64,000 bases of DNA from Chondromyces crocatus (GCF_001189295.1 NZ_CP012159.1:7394525-7458524), one strand, 5' to 3'. Shown: positions 37,580-46,343, counted from the first letter of the stretch. Notes: generated by a model from the letters alone, not told the origin. Translations and numbers: made by a program.

Positions 37580-38733
37580 CAGCTCACCTCCAGCGGCATG
37601 TCGACGAGCTCCTCCATCGCGTAGCGACGGAGCGCAGGTGCCGCGCCCCGCCACAGCACGGTCACCCGATCGAGATCCGGCTCGATCACCACATGATGGA
37701 GCACCGGCTCCGTGGCCAGGAGCCGCCCGTTGCGCCCATCGACCTTGATCACCGGCGCGTTCGACGGCAGCCGGAACGCGATCTGCGGCCGCCGCGGGTG
37801 CACATGGCTCAGCCGGAAGACGACGCTCCCGACGGCCGGGGCCGTGATCGGGCCCATCTGGAGGCCGAACGCCCCCGCGTTGAACACCCGGTCGCTGAAC
37901 ATGTCCTCGGGGGACGCGTCGCGCCGCGGGAAGCCCTGGGCGAGGAAACCGCGCTGCACCTCGGGGAAGTCGTTGGGGAGCGGCTCGTGCTCGGGACGAC
38001 CTCCGAGGTAGGCGTAGCGCGGGAAGGTGCCCAGGCTCGCCCAGTCCGTGCACCAGGGCAGCGGCATCTTCGGCCAGGCCAGCGGGGATCCGACGGCGAG
38101 GCGCGAAGGCGTCAGGCGGTCTGCGGGATCTTCGAGGTTCGGCAGCCCGGCCGCTTCGAGCGCCTCGGCGGTCGCCTCGATCACGAAGCCCTTGCCGACA
38201 CCGTTGCGCGGGTAGCGGTAAGGACTGTACCTCCAGCCCGCGAGCATCGGGGAGAGGTAGGGCTTCAGCTCACTGCACGGGTTGCCGAACTTCGCCTCGG
38301 CGATGCGGTCGTAGCCGCCGTAGGCGTGGCTGTAGCGCAGGGGCACCTTCTGGACGGGCGTGGGGTCGCTGAAGACCACGCGGCCTCCGTGGAGGGTCGC
38401 GCGCCGGTCGCCGATCACGGCGATCTCTTTCCTGAACTCACCGAACCCGACCGCCGCGGTGCCCTCGCCCCTCGACCACTGCGGGTAGGCATGCCCTCGC
38501 ACCACGACGTCGGTGAGCCGCTTCAGCGGCCAGATGTCGGCCTCGTCGAGCACCACCTCGGGCTCCTCGGGGTCGACGCGCAGGCCCTGGAGCTGCGCCT
38601 GCTCGGGCGCGGTCACGCAGGTGTCCCCATCGAGCACGTAGGTGCGCTTGACGAGCACCGACAGCATGGGCGCCCCCCGCTCGTCCGTCGTCGAGAGCTG
38701 CGCCACGCACGGGGTGAAGCCCGTCGCCTTCAA
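37576..38733 (-). CDS. DUF2169 family protein (putative effector adaptor), copy 1
   Basis: A 385-residue protein of the DUF2169 family. Family features are an N-terminal VLVKRTYVLDGD strand, DIWPLKRLTDVVVRGHAYP, an AYGGYD turn in the middle, and RRDASPEDMFSDRVFNAG with VVFRLSHVHPRRP near the C-terminus. These proteins travel with vgrG and PAAR-like genes and are thought to act as adaptors that load effectors on the spike. The start is a TTG at 38733 overlapping the upstream stop (TTGA), unusual but consistent with neighbour coupling. It is the third DUF2169 gene in transcription order in this island. Confidence 0.85.
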   Translation of the reverse strand: MKATGFTPCVAQLSTTDERGAPMLSVLVKRTYVLDGDTCVTAPEQAQLQGLRVDPEEPEVVLDEADIWPLKRLTDVVVRGHAYPQWSRGEGTAAVGFGEFRKEIAVIGDRRATLHGGRVVFSDPTPVQKVPLRYSHAYGGYDRIAEAKFGNPCSELKPYLSPMLAGWRYSPYRYPRNGVGKGFVIEATAEALEAAGLPNLEDPADRLTPSRLAVGSPLAWPKMPLPWCTDWASLGTFPRYAYLGGRPEHEPLPNDFPEVQRGFLAQGFPRRDASPEDMFSDRVFNAGAFGLQMGPITAPAVGSVVFRLSHVHPRRPQIAFRLPSNAPVIKVDGRNGRLLATEPVLHHVVIEPDLDRVTVLWRGAAPALRRYAMEELVDMPLEVSW

Positions 38734-39512
38734 TGCTGATCCACGTTGAGGTCATTCCCGAAGCTGAAGGGCTGGCCGTCGATCAGGTTGCCGAGCCCGT
38801 GACCGAGCGTCTTTCCCCAGTTGCCGGGGTTGGCATAGGGGCTGAAGAGCTTCTCGGGCACGCTGAACGAGTAACCGATGGGCGAGCCCGTGAGCTGCTG
38901 GAAGACCGCGTTGACGGTCAGGTTGATGGCTTCGACGACCACCTTGGAGGCCGCGGGGGCAAACTTCCCCACGACCTTCCCCCCGAGCTTCCCGCCGATC
39001 TTGTTCAGCACGAAGCCGACGGCCATGTCGAACGCCATCGCCAGAAGCCCACCGATGATGTCGCCCCAGCTGAGCCCACACACGACGTTCGACCACGAGA
39101 AGGCCATGCCGGTCGGCAGCGGGAACGGGTCGTCGCAGTTGAGCTGCGGGTTCTGGGTGATCAAGAGCGCAGCGGCGATCGGCTTGCCATTCCCGTGCAC
39201 GGTGCTCGGCCCGAAGTAGCTCTTCGAGCCGCTGAGGCCCGTCCAGAGCAAGGCCAGCACGCAGGGCGGGAAGACCGGGATCGGGACGTGGGGGATGCCG
39301 TAGCTGATGTCCGAGTCGCGCCGGATGATGTTCCAGTTGTTCGCGAGGACGGTGTCGCTCGTCATGTCCGCGCCGCCGAACCCCGCGAGGCGCTGGCCGA
39401 CGACGTGCGGCGTGAAGGGCACTGGCACCGGAGGCCAGGTGAAGGTGAGCTCGAGGTGGAGGTCGCACCCGACCATCGGGTGCCATTTCAAAAGCAAAAG
39501 ATGGAAGGCCAC
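38730..39512 (-). CDS. PAAR-like protein with hydrophobic glycine-rich C-terminus (candidate effector)
   Basis: A 260-residue protein from a GTG start preceded by GGAGG. Residues 1-135 resemble PAAR/spike-tip proteins: HPMVGCDLH, PFTPHVVGQRL, an HGNGKPIAA turn, and GMAFSWSNVVCGL. Residues 140-205 are hydrophobic with a glycine-zipper pattern (IIGGLLAMAFDMAVGF, NKIGGKLGGKVVGKF), which suggests membrane insertion. No catalytic motif is visible. Between two DUF2169 adaptor genes and downstream of vgrG, it is the best effector candidate in this island, either as a spike tip that inserts into membranes or as an anchor. The following DUF2169 gene overlaps it by 4 bp. Confidence 0.65.
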   Translation of the reverse strand: MAFHLLLLKWHPMVGCDLHLELTFTWPPVPVPFTPHVVGQRLAGFGGADMTSDTVLANNWNIIRRDSDISYGIPHVPIPVFPPCVLALLWTGLSGSKSYFGPSTVHGNGKPIAAALLITQNPQLNCDDPFPLPTGMAFSWSNVVCGLSWGDIIGGLLAMAFDMAVGFVLNKIGGKLGGKVVGKFAPAASKVVVEAINLTVNAVFQQLTGSPIGYSFSVPEKLFSPYANPGNWGKTLGHGLGNLIDGQPFSFGNDLNVDQH

Positions 39513-39515
39513 GCG

Positions 39516-40523
39516 CTATGCCTCCACGGTGAACAGGGTGACGACCCTGCGCTGGTGAGGGACGAAGACGTAACGGAACGGGTAGCGATACCCGAGGAAG
39601 ACCTTGCGCGCGGGCACGTCGATGCCCACGGCCTCGATCGAGGGCGTCCGCTCCACGAGCTTCTCCCCGAACGCGAGGTACACCCGCAGCAGCGTCGGCG
39701 GGATGCGGAACGAGAGCGGCCCATCGGCCGAGAAGCCGGTGACCGTGACGAGATCCCCTGGCGCGACGCTCGGAGCGATGAGCTTGGGGAAGGCGCGGTT
39801 GAACATCCGGTGGGACGGCTCGATCTTCGGCCGCGGCTTGCCGGGATCCATCCGCGCGCCTGCCTCCGCCGCCGGGCGCCCGTCCAGGAGGACGGACTCT
39901 CGCAGACGCAGCGGGTGCGGGAACTGGCAGAGGCCGAAGCCCACCGGGTCGGGCCGATCGTCCCACCGCTTGATCCTGGCGGCAGGGTCCTCGATCTCCG
40001 GGAGGGGCTGGTGGAGCGCGGCCCCTTCCTCGCCGTAGAAGCCCTTCCCGAGGGGGTTCAAGGGGTACGGGGCCTTCTGCCCGTCGACCTCCCCCACGCC
40101 GCCGTAGGCCGCCGAGAGGCCGATGGGGAGCGTGGTGAAGGCCACGGGATCCGTCGGCACCAGCGCGCCCGAGCGCAGCCTGCCCCAGACCCGCGGACCG
40201 ATGGCCACGGCCGACGCGCGGAAGCTCCCGACCTCCACGGAGAGCGGCACCTCCTTCGCGGGCTCCCCCTTGGGCGCGCAGGCGTCGCCTCGGACCAGGA
40301 GATCCACCCCATCGGTCCGGAAGGGCTGGTCCGGGTCGAAGGGGCCCAGCGGCGACTCCCACGGCTCCACCGACACGATCCACGGCTGCTCGGGGGAAGG
40401 CGTGAGCTCCCCGTCGGAGAGGTCGAACGTGGCCCGCGTGATCATCGACCCACCCAGCCGCTCGTCGTCGAGCACCGTGGTGAGCAGCATGGCGGGGTAC
40501 GGGGTGAGGTTCAGGCCATCCAT
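39516..40523 (-). CDS. DUF2169 family protein (putative effector adaptor), copy 2
   Basis: A 335-residue DUF2169 protein. It shows MITRATFDLSDG, GVDLLVRGDA, LSAAYGGVGEVDG and NPLGKGFYG in the usual family order, then FNRAFPKLIAPS and a C-terminal strand VPHQRRVVTLFTVEA. It is somewhat shorter than copy 1. Its ATG shares one base with the VgrG stop (TGATG), so it should be translated with VgrG at a similar level. The PAAR-like gene follows after 3 bp. Adaptor function is the usual view for the family; the cargo is not known. Confidence 0.85.
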   Translation of the reverse strand: MDGLNLTPYPAMLLTTVLDDERLGGSMITRATFDLSDGELTPSPEQPWIVSVEPWESPLGPFDPDQPFRTDGVDLLVRGDACAPKGEPAKEVPLSVEVGSFRASAVAIGPRVWGRLRSGALVPTDPVAFTTLPIGLSAAYGGVGEVDGQKAPYPLNPLGKGFYGEEGAALHQPLPEIEDPAARIKRWDDRPDPVGFGLCQFPHPLRLRESVLLDGRPAAEAGARMDPGKPRPKIEPSHRMFNRAFPKLIAPSVAPGDLVTVTGFSADGPLSFRIPPTLLRVYLAFGEKLVERTPSIEAVGIDVPARKVFLGYRYPFRYVFVPHQRRVVTLFTVEA

Positions 40524-42763
40524 CAGCAGTTCAGCTTGATGATGCTCCCCTTGATGTCCGTCACGCCGCTGGCGATCACGTCGATGGCGCCGGCATTGAC
40601 GCTGACCTTGGCGCCGTTGATCTTCACCTCCCCGGAGGCGATGAGCTCGATCAGGGCCGCCCTCACCACCGCCTTCGTCGCGGCGTTGATGGTCATGATC
40701 GGCGTGTTGATCGTCTTCTCGGACGTCACGGTCTCCGTCTGTGTCCCTGCATGGAAATGCGTCGACGTCCCGATCCGCACCTGCGTCTCGGTGCCGAGCT
40801 GCACGTGCAGCTCACTCCCGAGCCGGATCTCCGTCTCGCTGCCGAGCTGCAGCAGCATCCGGCTCCCGGCTTGCAGCTCCGTCTGGCTCCCGAGCTGGAT
40901 CAGCGACATGTCGCCGGCGATCGTCTCCGACCGGTTGCCCGAGAGCATCTCGGTCTGGTTGCCGAGCTGGGTGAGCGTGGCGTTGCCGATGATCGTCTCC
41001 GTGAGGTTGCCCGTGAGCGTCAGCGTCCGGTCGTCCATGATGGTCTCGGTCTGCTTGCCGCCCACCGTGATCGTCTGATCTACGCCCACCGTGATCGATT
41101 GGTTCGATCCGATGGTCACGCTCTCGTTGTTCCCGACCATGCGGGTCCGGTCGTTGCCCACCGTGAGGCTGTCGTCGTTGCCCACGGACTTCGAGCGGTT
41201 GAGACCGACCGTCACCGACTCGTTGCGCTTCACGAGCTTGTTCAGGTCCCGCTCGGCCTGCATCCGGAGGAGCTCCCTGCCGCCCATGTCCTCGAACATG
41301 ATCTCGTTGTAGCCGCCCGTCCCTCCGGTCGAGTTGCTCTTCCACCCTGTCTGCGTCTTGTGATCCGGCAGCTTGTACGGCGTCTTCTGGAGGTTCGTGT
41401 AGACGCGCCCCACGACGACCGGCCGGTCCGGATCGCCGCTGAGGAAGTCGACCAGCACCTCCTGCCCGATCCGCGGGAGATGCGTCGTCCCGAAGCCCGC
41501 GCCCGCCCAGCTCTGGCTCACGTGGATCCAGCACGAGCTCTGCTCGTTCATCGAGCTCTCGCGATCCCAGTGGAAATGCACGCGCACGCGGCCGAATTCG
41601 TCGGTGTGGATCTCTTCCCCCTTCGGCCCGACCACCGTCGCGCTCTCCACGCCGGACACCTTGGGCTTCGGTGTCCGCAGCCGCGGACGGTAGGGGACCG
41701 ACGCGCTCCGCACCTCGCAGCCGTGGGCCACGTTCATCGGCGTCCCGCTCAGCGTCGACGAGATCACCAGCAGGCCCTCCCCCTCGCTCAGCTCGGCGCG
41801 CGGGTGGTCGAGCATGTTCATCACCATCCCAGGTGCGAGGTCGAGCGCGTTGGTCTCGAACGTGCAAACCCGCGCGTTTCCTCGCTTCGCGTCGAGGCGC
41901 CGCTGCGTCAGGGGCTTCGCCTCCTTCTCGTCCGAGCGGGTCATGCCCCGATCGTCGGCGTGCGGCGTCGGCTCCCCCTTGTCCGCGCCGAAGAGAAACG
42001 ATCCCGGCACGTAATGAAACTGCTCGAGCTGCTGTTCGAGCGCGTCACCGCCCTCCGCCTTCGCCAGGAGCTTGTAGTCCGGCGGCTGCCGGTAGTCGTG
42101 ATCGCGCATCGTGTAGCGGCCCGGGCGCACTTCCCGGCCGATGCGCACGGCGGTCACGTAATCCCACGCGACCGACATGTGACCATCCCGGTACGGGATC
42201 TTCGGCGTCCGTGGCACGTTCGTCTGTGGCGCGTCGGAGAGCACGAGCCGCGTCTCCTCGCCGTGCTGCTCGAAGTAGTAGGTGATGCCCGCATCCTCCA
42301 GCATGCGGCTGATGAACGCGAAGTCGCTCTCCCCGTACTGCACCCGGTATTTTCGCTTCTTGTAGACGCCGGTGAGCTTCTCGTCCGGCTCGATGCCCCA
42401 CTCGTCGAGCAGCTTCCGCACGATGTCCAGCTCCGAGAGCTGCTGGAACATCCGGTGGTTGCGCCGCTGGGTCAGGAGCCACAGCCTCGGCACCACGTTC
42501 AGGTGGTAGAGCGCCACCCCCTCCTGCTCGAACCCGGTCTGCTCGAACCGGTTGCAGAGCCCCGACCAGGCGCGCGTCTGCTTGCCCTGGATCGTGAACA
42601 TCGCTCCGTGGCCCACCACGGCATCGAAGTCCACGTTGGGGTTGTCACTGGCCACCACCAGCGACACGAGGAACGGCGACGACAGCGCCTCCTGGACGCT
42701 GAACTGCCGGACAGAGAGCGCATCGCCCGAGGCGACGGACACCATCAAATTCGTGATCGACAT
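40523..42763 (-). CDS. vgrG: VgrG spike protein (minus-strand island)
   Basis: A 746-residue type VI secretion spike. The N-terminal ~360 residues form the gp27-like part (AWSGLCNRFEQTG, YGESDFAFISRMLEDAGITYYFE). The gp5-like OB fold follows (EIHTDEFGRVRVHFHWDRE, SQSWAGAGFG, RIGQEVLVDFLSGDPDRPVVVG). After about residue 500 come many short repeats (GNDRTRMVGNNESVTIGSNQ-type) that form the trimeric beta-helix needle. No separate toxin domain is fused. The ATG at 42763 is chosen because GGAGG (42773-42769) lies 5 bases upstream; a GTG at 42775 overlaps that site. It binds the PAAR-like tip and loaded effectors and is ejected with Hcp tubes encoded elsewhere. Confidence 0.95.
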   Translation of the reverse strand: MSITNLMVSVASGDALSVRQFSVQEALSSPFLVSLVVASDNPNVDFDAVVGHGAMFTIQGKQTRAWSGLCNRFEQTGFEQEGVALYHLNVVPRLWLLTQRRNHRMFQQLSELDIVRKLLDEWGIEPDEKLTGVYKKRKYRVQYGESDFAFISRMLEDAGITYYFEQHGEETRLVLSDAPQTNVPRTPKIPYRDGHMSVAWDYVTAVRIGREVRPGRYTMRDHDYRQPPDYKLLAKAEGGDALEQQLEQFHYVPGSFLFGADKGEPTPHADDRGMTRSDEKEAKPLTQRRLDAKRGNARVCTFETNALDLAPGMVMNMLDHPRAELSEGEGLLVISSTLSGTPMNVAHGCEVRSASVPYRPRLRTPKPKVSGVESATVVGPKGEEIHTDEFGRVRVHFHWDRESSMNEQSSCWIHVSQSWAGAGFGTTHLPRIGQEVLVDFLSGDPDRPVVVGRVYTNLQKTPYKLPDHKTQTGWKSNSTGGTGGYNEIMFEDMGGRELLRMQAERDLNKLVKRNESVTVGLNRSKSVGNDDSLTVGNDRTRMVGNNESVTIGSNQSITVGVDQTITVGGKQTETIMDDRTLTLTGNLTETIIGNATLTQLGNQTEMLSGNRSETIAGDMSLIQLGSQTELQAGSRMLLQLGSETEIRLGSELHVQLGTETQVRIGTSTHFHAGTQTETVTSEKTINTPIMTINAATKAVVRAALIELIASGEVKINGAKVSVNAGAIDVIASGVTDIKGSIIKLNC

Positions 42764-42768
42764 CGTCG

Positions 42769-42773
42769 CCTCC
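42769..42773 (-). promoter_or_regulatory. Ribosome binding site that decides the minus-strand VgrG start
   Basis: GGAGG ends 5 bases before the ATG at 42763. It excludes the longer start at the GTG at 42775, which overlaps it. Confidence 0.8.
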
Positions 42774-42905
42774 ACCCCTCCAGCCTGCGAAGAAAGCCGG
42801 AGTGCATCGAAGCACTCCCCACGGGGAGGCTAACAGGTCGAGTCGTGAGCACAAGCGCGGGAGCCTTCGCGCATCGCGCGTTTTTGGTCGTACAACCGTC
42901 GTGCA

Positions 42906-43247
42906 TCAAGGGAGCTTCCAGTGCGCGACGGCACGAATCGACGCCGAATGCTCCTCCCATTCGACGCCAGAGACGATCTGGACCATCTCGACCTCCACGT
43001 CTCCGAGGACCTGACCCGCGCGATCCTTCAGCACGGCCCTCCCGGGCGCGTCGCTCCCTTGACCTGGAAACACGCCGAACCACAGCGGCCGCCGGTACAC
43101 CTCCACCCGGTACTGACCATCCGGCCGCGTGAAGGTCGCGTACAGCTCTTCTCTCGGAGAGAAGAAGACCACCGCCGCCACCAGCGCGGCGACGAGGAGA
43201 AGGCCGATGAGGAGCCAGCGTCGCCGACGGGTCCCGACCTCAGACAT
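42906..43247 (-). CDS. Small single-pass membrane protein of the VgrG island
   Basis: A 113-residue protein with one transmembrane helix (residues 11-29, after RRRR) and a periplasmic beta-rich tail (YATFTRPDGQYRVEVYRR, VLGDVEVEMVQI). The Arg cluster before the helix favours a cytoplasmic N-terminus. It overlaps the upstream DUF6402-like gene by 8 bp (ATGTCTGA). Small membrane proteins coupled to candidate effectors are often immunity proteins. That reading is inferred, and no family is recognised. Confidence 0.7.
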   Translation of the reverse strand: MSEVGTRRRRWLLIGLLLVAALVAAVVFFSPREELYATFTRPDGQYRVEVYRRPLWFGVFPGQGSDAPGRAVLKDRAGQVLGDVEVEMVQIVSGVEWEEHSASIRAVAHWKLP

Positions 43248-43941
43248 CGAAGATCTCGGGCGGTGACCGCATGAGCTTTTTCGTGTCGGAGTAGATCAGG
43301 AAATCACCGCCCATCCCGGTGCGCCTTCGATGGGCCTGGAAGGAGGCGTTCTCGACGCCGTCTCCGGACAGGAAGTTCAACATGCTCACCGAGTTGTCGG
43401 AGTCATCCCAGTAGCCGAGGAACTGCGAGCCGTTGAAGTCGAAGGAGTCCCGCACGTAGATGCCGACCTGGTGCACGTACACGCGGGTCCCTCCCCCGGA
43501 CAGGCCCTCCGCTTCGCCCGCGATGGCCACCCGGTAGGTGAAATTACCGAGCGCAGCGCTCAGATCATCGAGATTCCCCAGGCCGAAGCTCACCGTACGG
43601 AAGTTGATGTAGTCGGCGTCGAGGACCGTGGGCGGCCTGTTGATGTCGCCGAACCACGCCCGTGTTCCACCGAGCCGGCCCAGTCTGGCGAGGAGCCGGC
43701 GTACCTCGCCCTGCGCGGCAGGGTTCGCCCAGATCTGCTCCTGGACCAGCTTGTCATAGACCGCCTTCGCGCGCTGATAGGTCAGCACGAAACCATCCAT
43801 CGTGATGGTGGTCGTGTCGGGCGCCCCGTAGGCCGGCGCGATCGCGCTCGGACGCGAGAACCAGATGTCGAGCATCCGCGCACCGTTGTTCCAGCCATGG
43901 TGGCGCATGATCCGCGGAATGTTGGTCAACGTCAGGGCCAT
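43240..43941 (-). CDS. DUF6402-like protein (candidate effector of the VgrG island)
   Basis: A 233-residue protein. The N-terminus (NIPRIMRHHGWNNGARMLDIWFSRP) and the C-terminal GGDFLIYSD strand resemble, from memory, the DUF6402 family found near type VI genes; a profile search would be needed to confirm. The middle is mixed, with an acidic loop (GYWDDSDNSVSMLNF). There is no signal peptide or membrane segment. It sits just after the DUF2169/proline-rich gene and overlaps a small membrane protein gene, the usual layout of an effector with its immunity protein. No toxic activity can be read from the sequence. Confidence 0.55.
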   Translation of the reverse strand: MALTLTNIPRIMRHHGWNNGARMLDIWFSRPSAIAPAYGAPDTTTITMDGFVLTYQRAKAVYDKLVQEQIWANPAAQGEVRRLLARLGRLGGTRAWFGDINRPPTVLDADYINFRTVSFGLGNLDDLSAALGNFTYRVAIAGEAEGLSGGGTRVYVHQVGIYVRDSFDFNGSQFLGYWDDSDNSVSMLNFLSGDGVENASFQAHRRRTGMGGDFLIYSDTKKLMRSPPEIFDV

Positions 43942-43994
43942 CTCTCACCCACCTCTGGTGCCGGACGCGGCGCGCGGACCCGGCGGTCAACCCG

Positions 43995-46343
43995 TCATGA
44001 GCTGCGCAGCTCCGCGATCGTCGCCCGCATCTCGTCGCCGAGCTTCGGATCGGTCGCGATCTTCCTCGTCCACAAGCGGACGATCCGCATCAGCGCCGGC
44101 TGCTGGATCCGCAGCTCGTCGAGGACTTGCTTCGCCCCTCCCCGCTCGAGACCGATCGCGATCTGCGCGTACTCCGGCAGGGTGATGGGCCCACGGAACG
44201 TCTCGACGGCCTCCACGTACGCGCGATCGCTCGCCGTCCGAAGCCGGCTCGCCCCCTTCGCTCTCTCCTCGTCGAGCGCCTTCGTCCAGCGCTGCTCGTT
44301 CGCGCCAAAGTCGCGTTCGGTCAGCTCGTGCCGCTCCAGCACCGCGGCGCGGGGGGCGCGTTCCTCCGCGATCTCGGCGCAGATCTCCGAGTAGCGCTCG
44401 ATGGAGAGCTCGACCGGCGCCTCCTCGGGAGCCGCCTCGAGCGCCGCTGGAGCAACCGGAGCCGAGGCCTGTGCCAGCGGCGTCGCCGGCAGCTCCATGT
44501 CCGCCGTCGCCAGCGGCCCGATCAGCGGCGGCGGCGCCGGCGCCGACGCCCCTTGCACCACCGGCGGCGGCGTTTCCTGAGCCATCGGCGGCGGCGCCTC
44601 TTGCAGCCGCATCAGCGGCGGCGGCGCCTCTTGCAGCCGCATCAGCGGTGGCGGCGCCTCTTGCATCCGCATCGGCGGCGGCGACGGCGCCTCTTGCATC
44701 CGCATCGGCGGCGGCAGCGGCGGCGGCGCCTCTTGCAGCGGCGGCGGTGCCACCGAGGTCGGCGGCGCCACCGAGGTCGGCCTCGCCCTGTCGGCCTCCA
44801 CCCCCCACGCGAACTTCGGCTCCGGCGGAGCCTCGTACGGTGGTGGTGGTGGTGGCGGCGGCGGCAACGGCGGCGGCGGTGCCACCGAGGTGGGAAGGGA
44901 AGCGCCAGCGCGATCCGGCGTGGTGAACGGCAGCACGCTCAACGGCGATACGAACGACCCAGCCTGGGTCTGCCCCAGCTCCGGCACGAGCGAAGCCCCC
45001 GGCGTCTGCCCCAGCTCCGGCACGAGCGGAGCGCCTTGGATCTGCGCCCCGGCATCGAAACGGCTCGACGGCGGTGTGAACTCGGCGCTCTGGCCCCGCG
45101 CTCCGACCGCGAGGCTGCTCGACGCAGCGTCCGCCGTCGACGCTGCCGCGGGCGCCCGCCCTTGCGTCTCCGGCGTGAAGGGCAGCACGGCACCCATGAC
45201 GGGCAAATTCCCCGGCTGCGTGGTCTTCCACGTCCGCTTCGTCCCCTCCTGCGGCGGCGCGGACGCACCAGCCTCGGCGCTTGCGGGCGCGAGAGGGGCC
45301 ACCACGGTGCTCGCGGGCGCGAGAGGGGCCACCGCGGTGCTCGCTGCCGAGAGGCTCGCTTGCGCTTCCTGCATCCCCGGCCCCTCGGCGGTGACCACCA
45401 GCCGACCCGGCTCGTTTTGCCAGGAAAGCGCGGCCTGACCACGCCACACCAGGGTGCAGATCCCCCTCGCGGTGTCGATCGTCAGGGTATCGCACCGCAG
45501 CCCCAGCTCCTGCGACGTGCCATCGGCGCGCTCCACCACCGCGCGCGGGAAGATCCCTGGCAGGCTCGTCACGAGCCGCGCGTGCTCGGCGTGGAGGTTC
45601 TCCAGGATGATCCGCTCGTCGTTCCGGAGCGCACCGACCTGCTGATCGGGTGGCGCCACGTTGAAGAACGCGGCGTCGATGTCCTCTGGCAGCGGCCGCT
45701 CCATCCACCTCCGGTCGTCCCAGGTCGCGGCGTGCCGGTAGAGCTTCGCCAGCCGATCCGGCCATCGATGCGCGATGGGACCGAACCCGACGGGGGGAAC
45801 CGCGACCCCCCGCTGCGCCACGTAGATCCCCGGCGGTTGCAGGTTCGGTAGCGGCACCCGCCCGAACACGTCGGCGCGCGCATCGGCGCGCACCCCTGCC
45901 GGGTTCGACGTCCCTGGCCCGCCCGCGGCCCGCTCGTACAGCAGCGGCATCCCGGTGAAGCGCGGCCCGGCGATGAGCTGCCCGTCCAGCGCCCACGCGC
46001 GATCGGCATGGACCTCGATCGCCTTGTCCACCTCGCCGACGACGAGCCGCGCCACCAGCGACGACACGGGCTGCCCTCGGGGCGCATAGACGTTGCCCAC
46101 CAGGATGACGTCCGCGCGCCGCTTGATGGGCGCCATGTCGCTCGCCACCTTCAGGCTGCGTTGCTCGTCACCGTTCCAGTACTCGTCCGCCTCGTGGATG
46201 GGCTCCTGCTCCCGCGAGAAGACGGACTGGATCGGTCGCAGGACATACGTCGCCTTGCAGACCACGGTGATCATCCAGACGGCGGGTCGCGGCTGCCAGA
46301 GAAGTGAGCCGACCTTGAGCGGGCTGGCGGAGACGAGATCCAT
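43995..46343 (-). CDS. DUF2169 protein with long proline-rich repeat linker and helical C-terminal domain
   Basis: A 782-residue protein from an ATG at 46343 (MDLVSASPLKVGSLLW), the usual opening of DUF2169 proteins. The frame stays open to 46517 without a better start. Residues 1-330 are DUF2169 (VVCKATYVL, DVILVGNVYAPRG, FNVAPPDQQ). Residues about 345-650 form a low-complexity linker rich in Pro/Ala, including a run of about 17 prolines broken by one Leu and five copies of an MRxQEAPPP unit. The last ~130 residues are charged helices (SIERYSEICAEIAEERAP, DLGANEQRW-like, LPEYAQIAIGLERGG). It is the first gene of the minus island, divergent from the other vgrG. It may bridge cargo and spike, with the linker as a flexible tether. 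Confidence 0.8.
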   Translation of the reverse strand: MDLVSASPLKVGSLLWQPRPAVWMITVVCKATYVLRPIQSVFSREQEPIHEADEYWNGDEQRSLKVASDMAPIKRRADVILVGNVYAPRGQPVSSLVARLVVGEVDKAIEVHADRAWALDGQLIAGPRFTGMPLLYERAAGGPGTSNPAGVRADARADVFGRVPLPNLQPPGIYVAQRGVAVPPVGFGPIAHRWPDRLAKLYRHAATWDDRRWMERPLPEDIDAAFFNVAPPDQQVGALRNDERIILENLHAEHARLVTSLPGIFPRAVVERADGTSQELGLRCDTLTIDTARGICTLVWRGQAALSWQNEPGRLVVTAEGPGMQEAQASLSAASTAVAPLAPASTVVAPLAPASAEAGASAPPQEGTKRTWKTTQPGNLPVMGAVLPFTPETQGRAPAAASTADAASSSLAVGARGQSAEFTPPSSRFDAGAQIQGAPLVPELGQTPGASLVPELGQTQAGSFVSPLSVLPFTTPDRAGASLPTSVAPPPPLPPPPPPPPPYEAPPEPKFAWGVEADRARPTSVAPPTSVAPPPLQEAPPPLPPPMRMQEAPSPPPMRMQEAPPPLMRLQEAPPPLMRLQEAPPPMAQETPPPVVQGASAPAPPPLIGPLATADMELPATPLAQASAPVAPAALEAAPEEAPVELSIERYSEICAEIAEERAPRAAVLERHELTERDFGANEQRWTKALDEERAKGASRLRTASDRAYVEAVETFRGPITLPEYAQIAIGLERGGAKQVLDELRIQQPALMRIVRLWTRKIATDPKLGDEMRATIAELRSS
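44590..44760 (-). repeat. Degenerate 30-39-bp tandem repeats encoding Pro-rich units
   Basis: CCTCTTGCA recurs on the plus strand at 44597, 44627, 44657, 44690 and 44729. The spacings (30, 30, 33, 39) are all multiples of three, so the minus frame repeats a unit like MRLQEAPPPL. Copy number could vary between strains without breaking the protein. Confidence 0.85.

Noticed and set aside
38733-43132. Long plus-strand frames of about 780-790 codons across the minus-strand VgrG island (38733-41078 and 40751-43132)
   Set aside because: They are antisense to well-recognised VgrG and DUF2169 genes. Long antisense frames arise from high GC at the third codon position. They show no domain and are rich in Arg, His and Val.
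43987-45996. 669-codon Ala/Gly/Arg-rich minus-strand frame overlapping the DUF2169/proline-rich gene
   Set aside because: It is the out-of-frame shadow of the repeat linker. The other frame starts with a DUF2169 domain and ends with an ordered helical domain.
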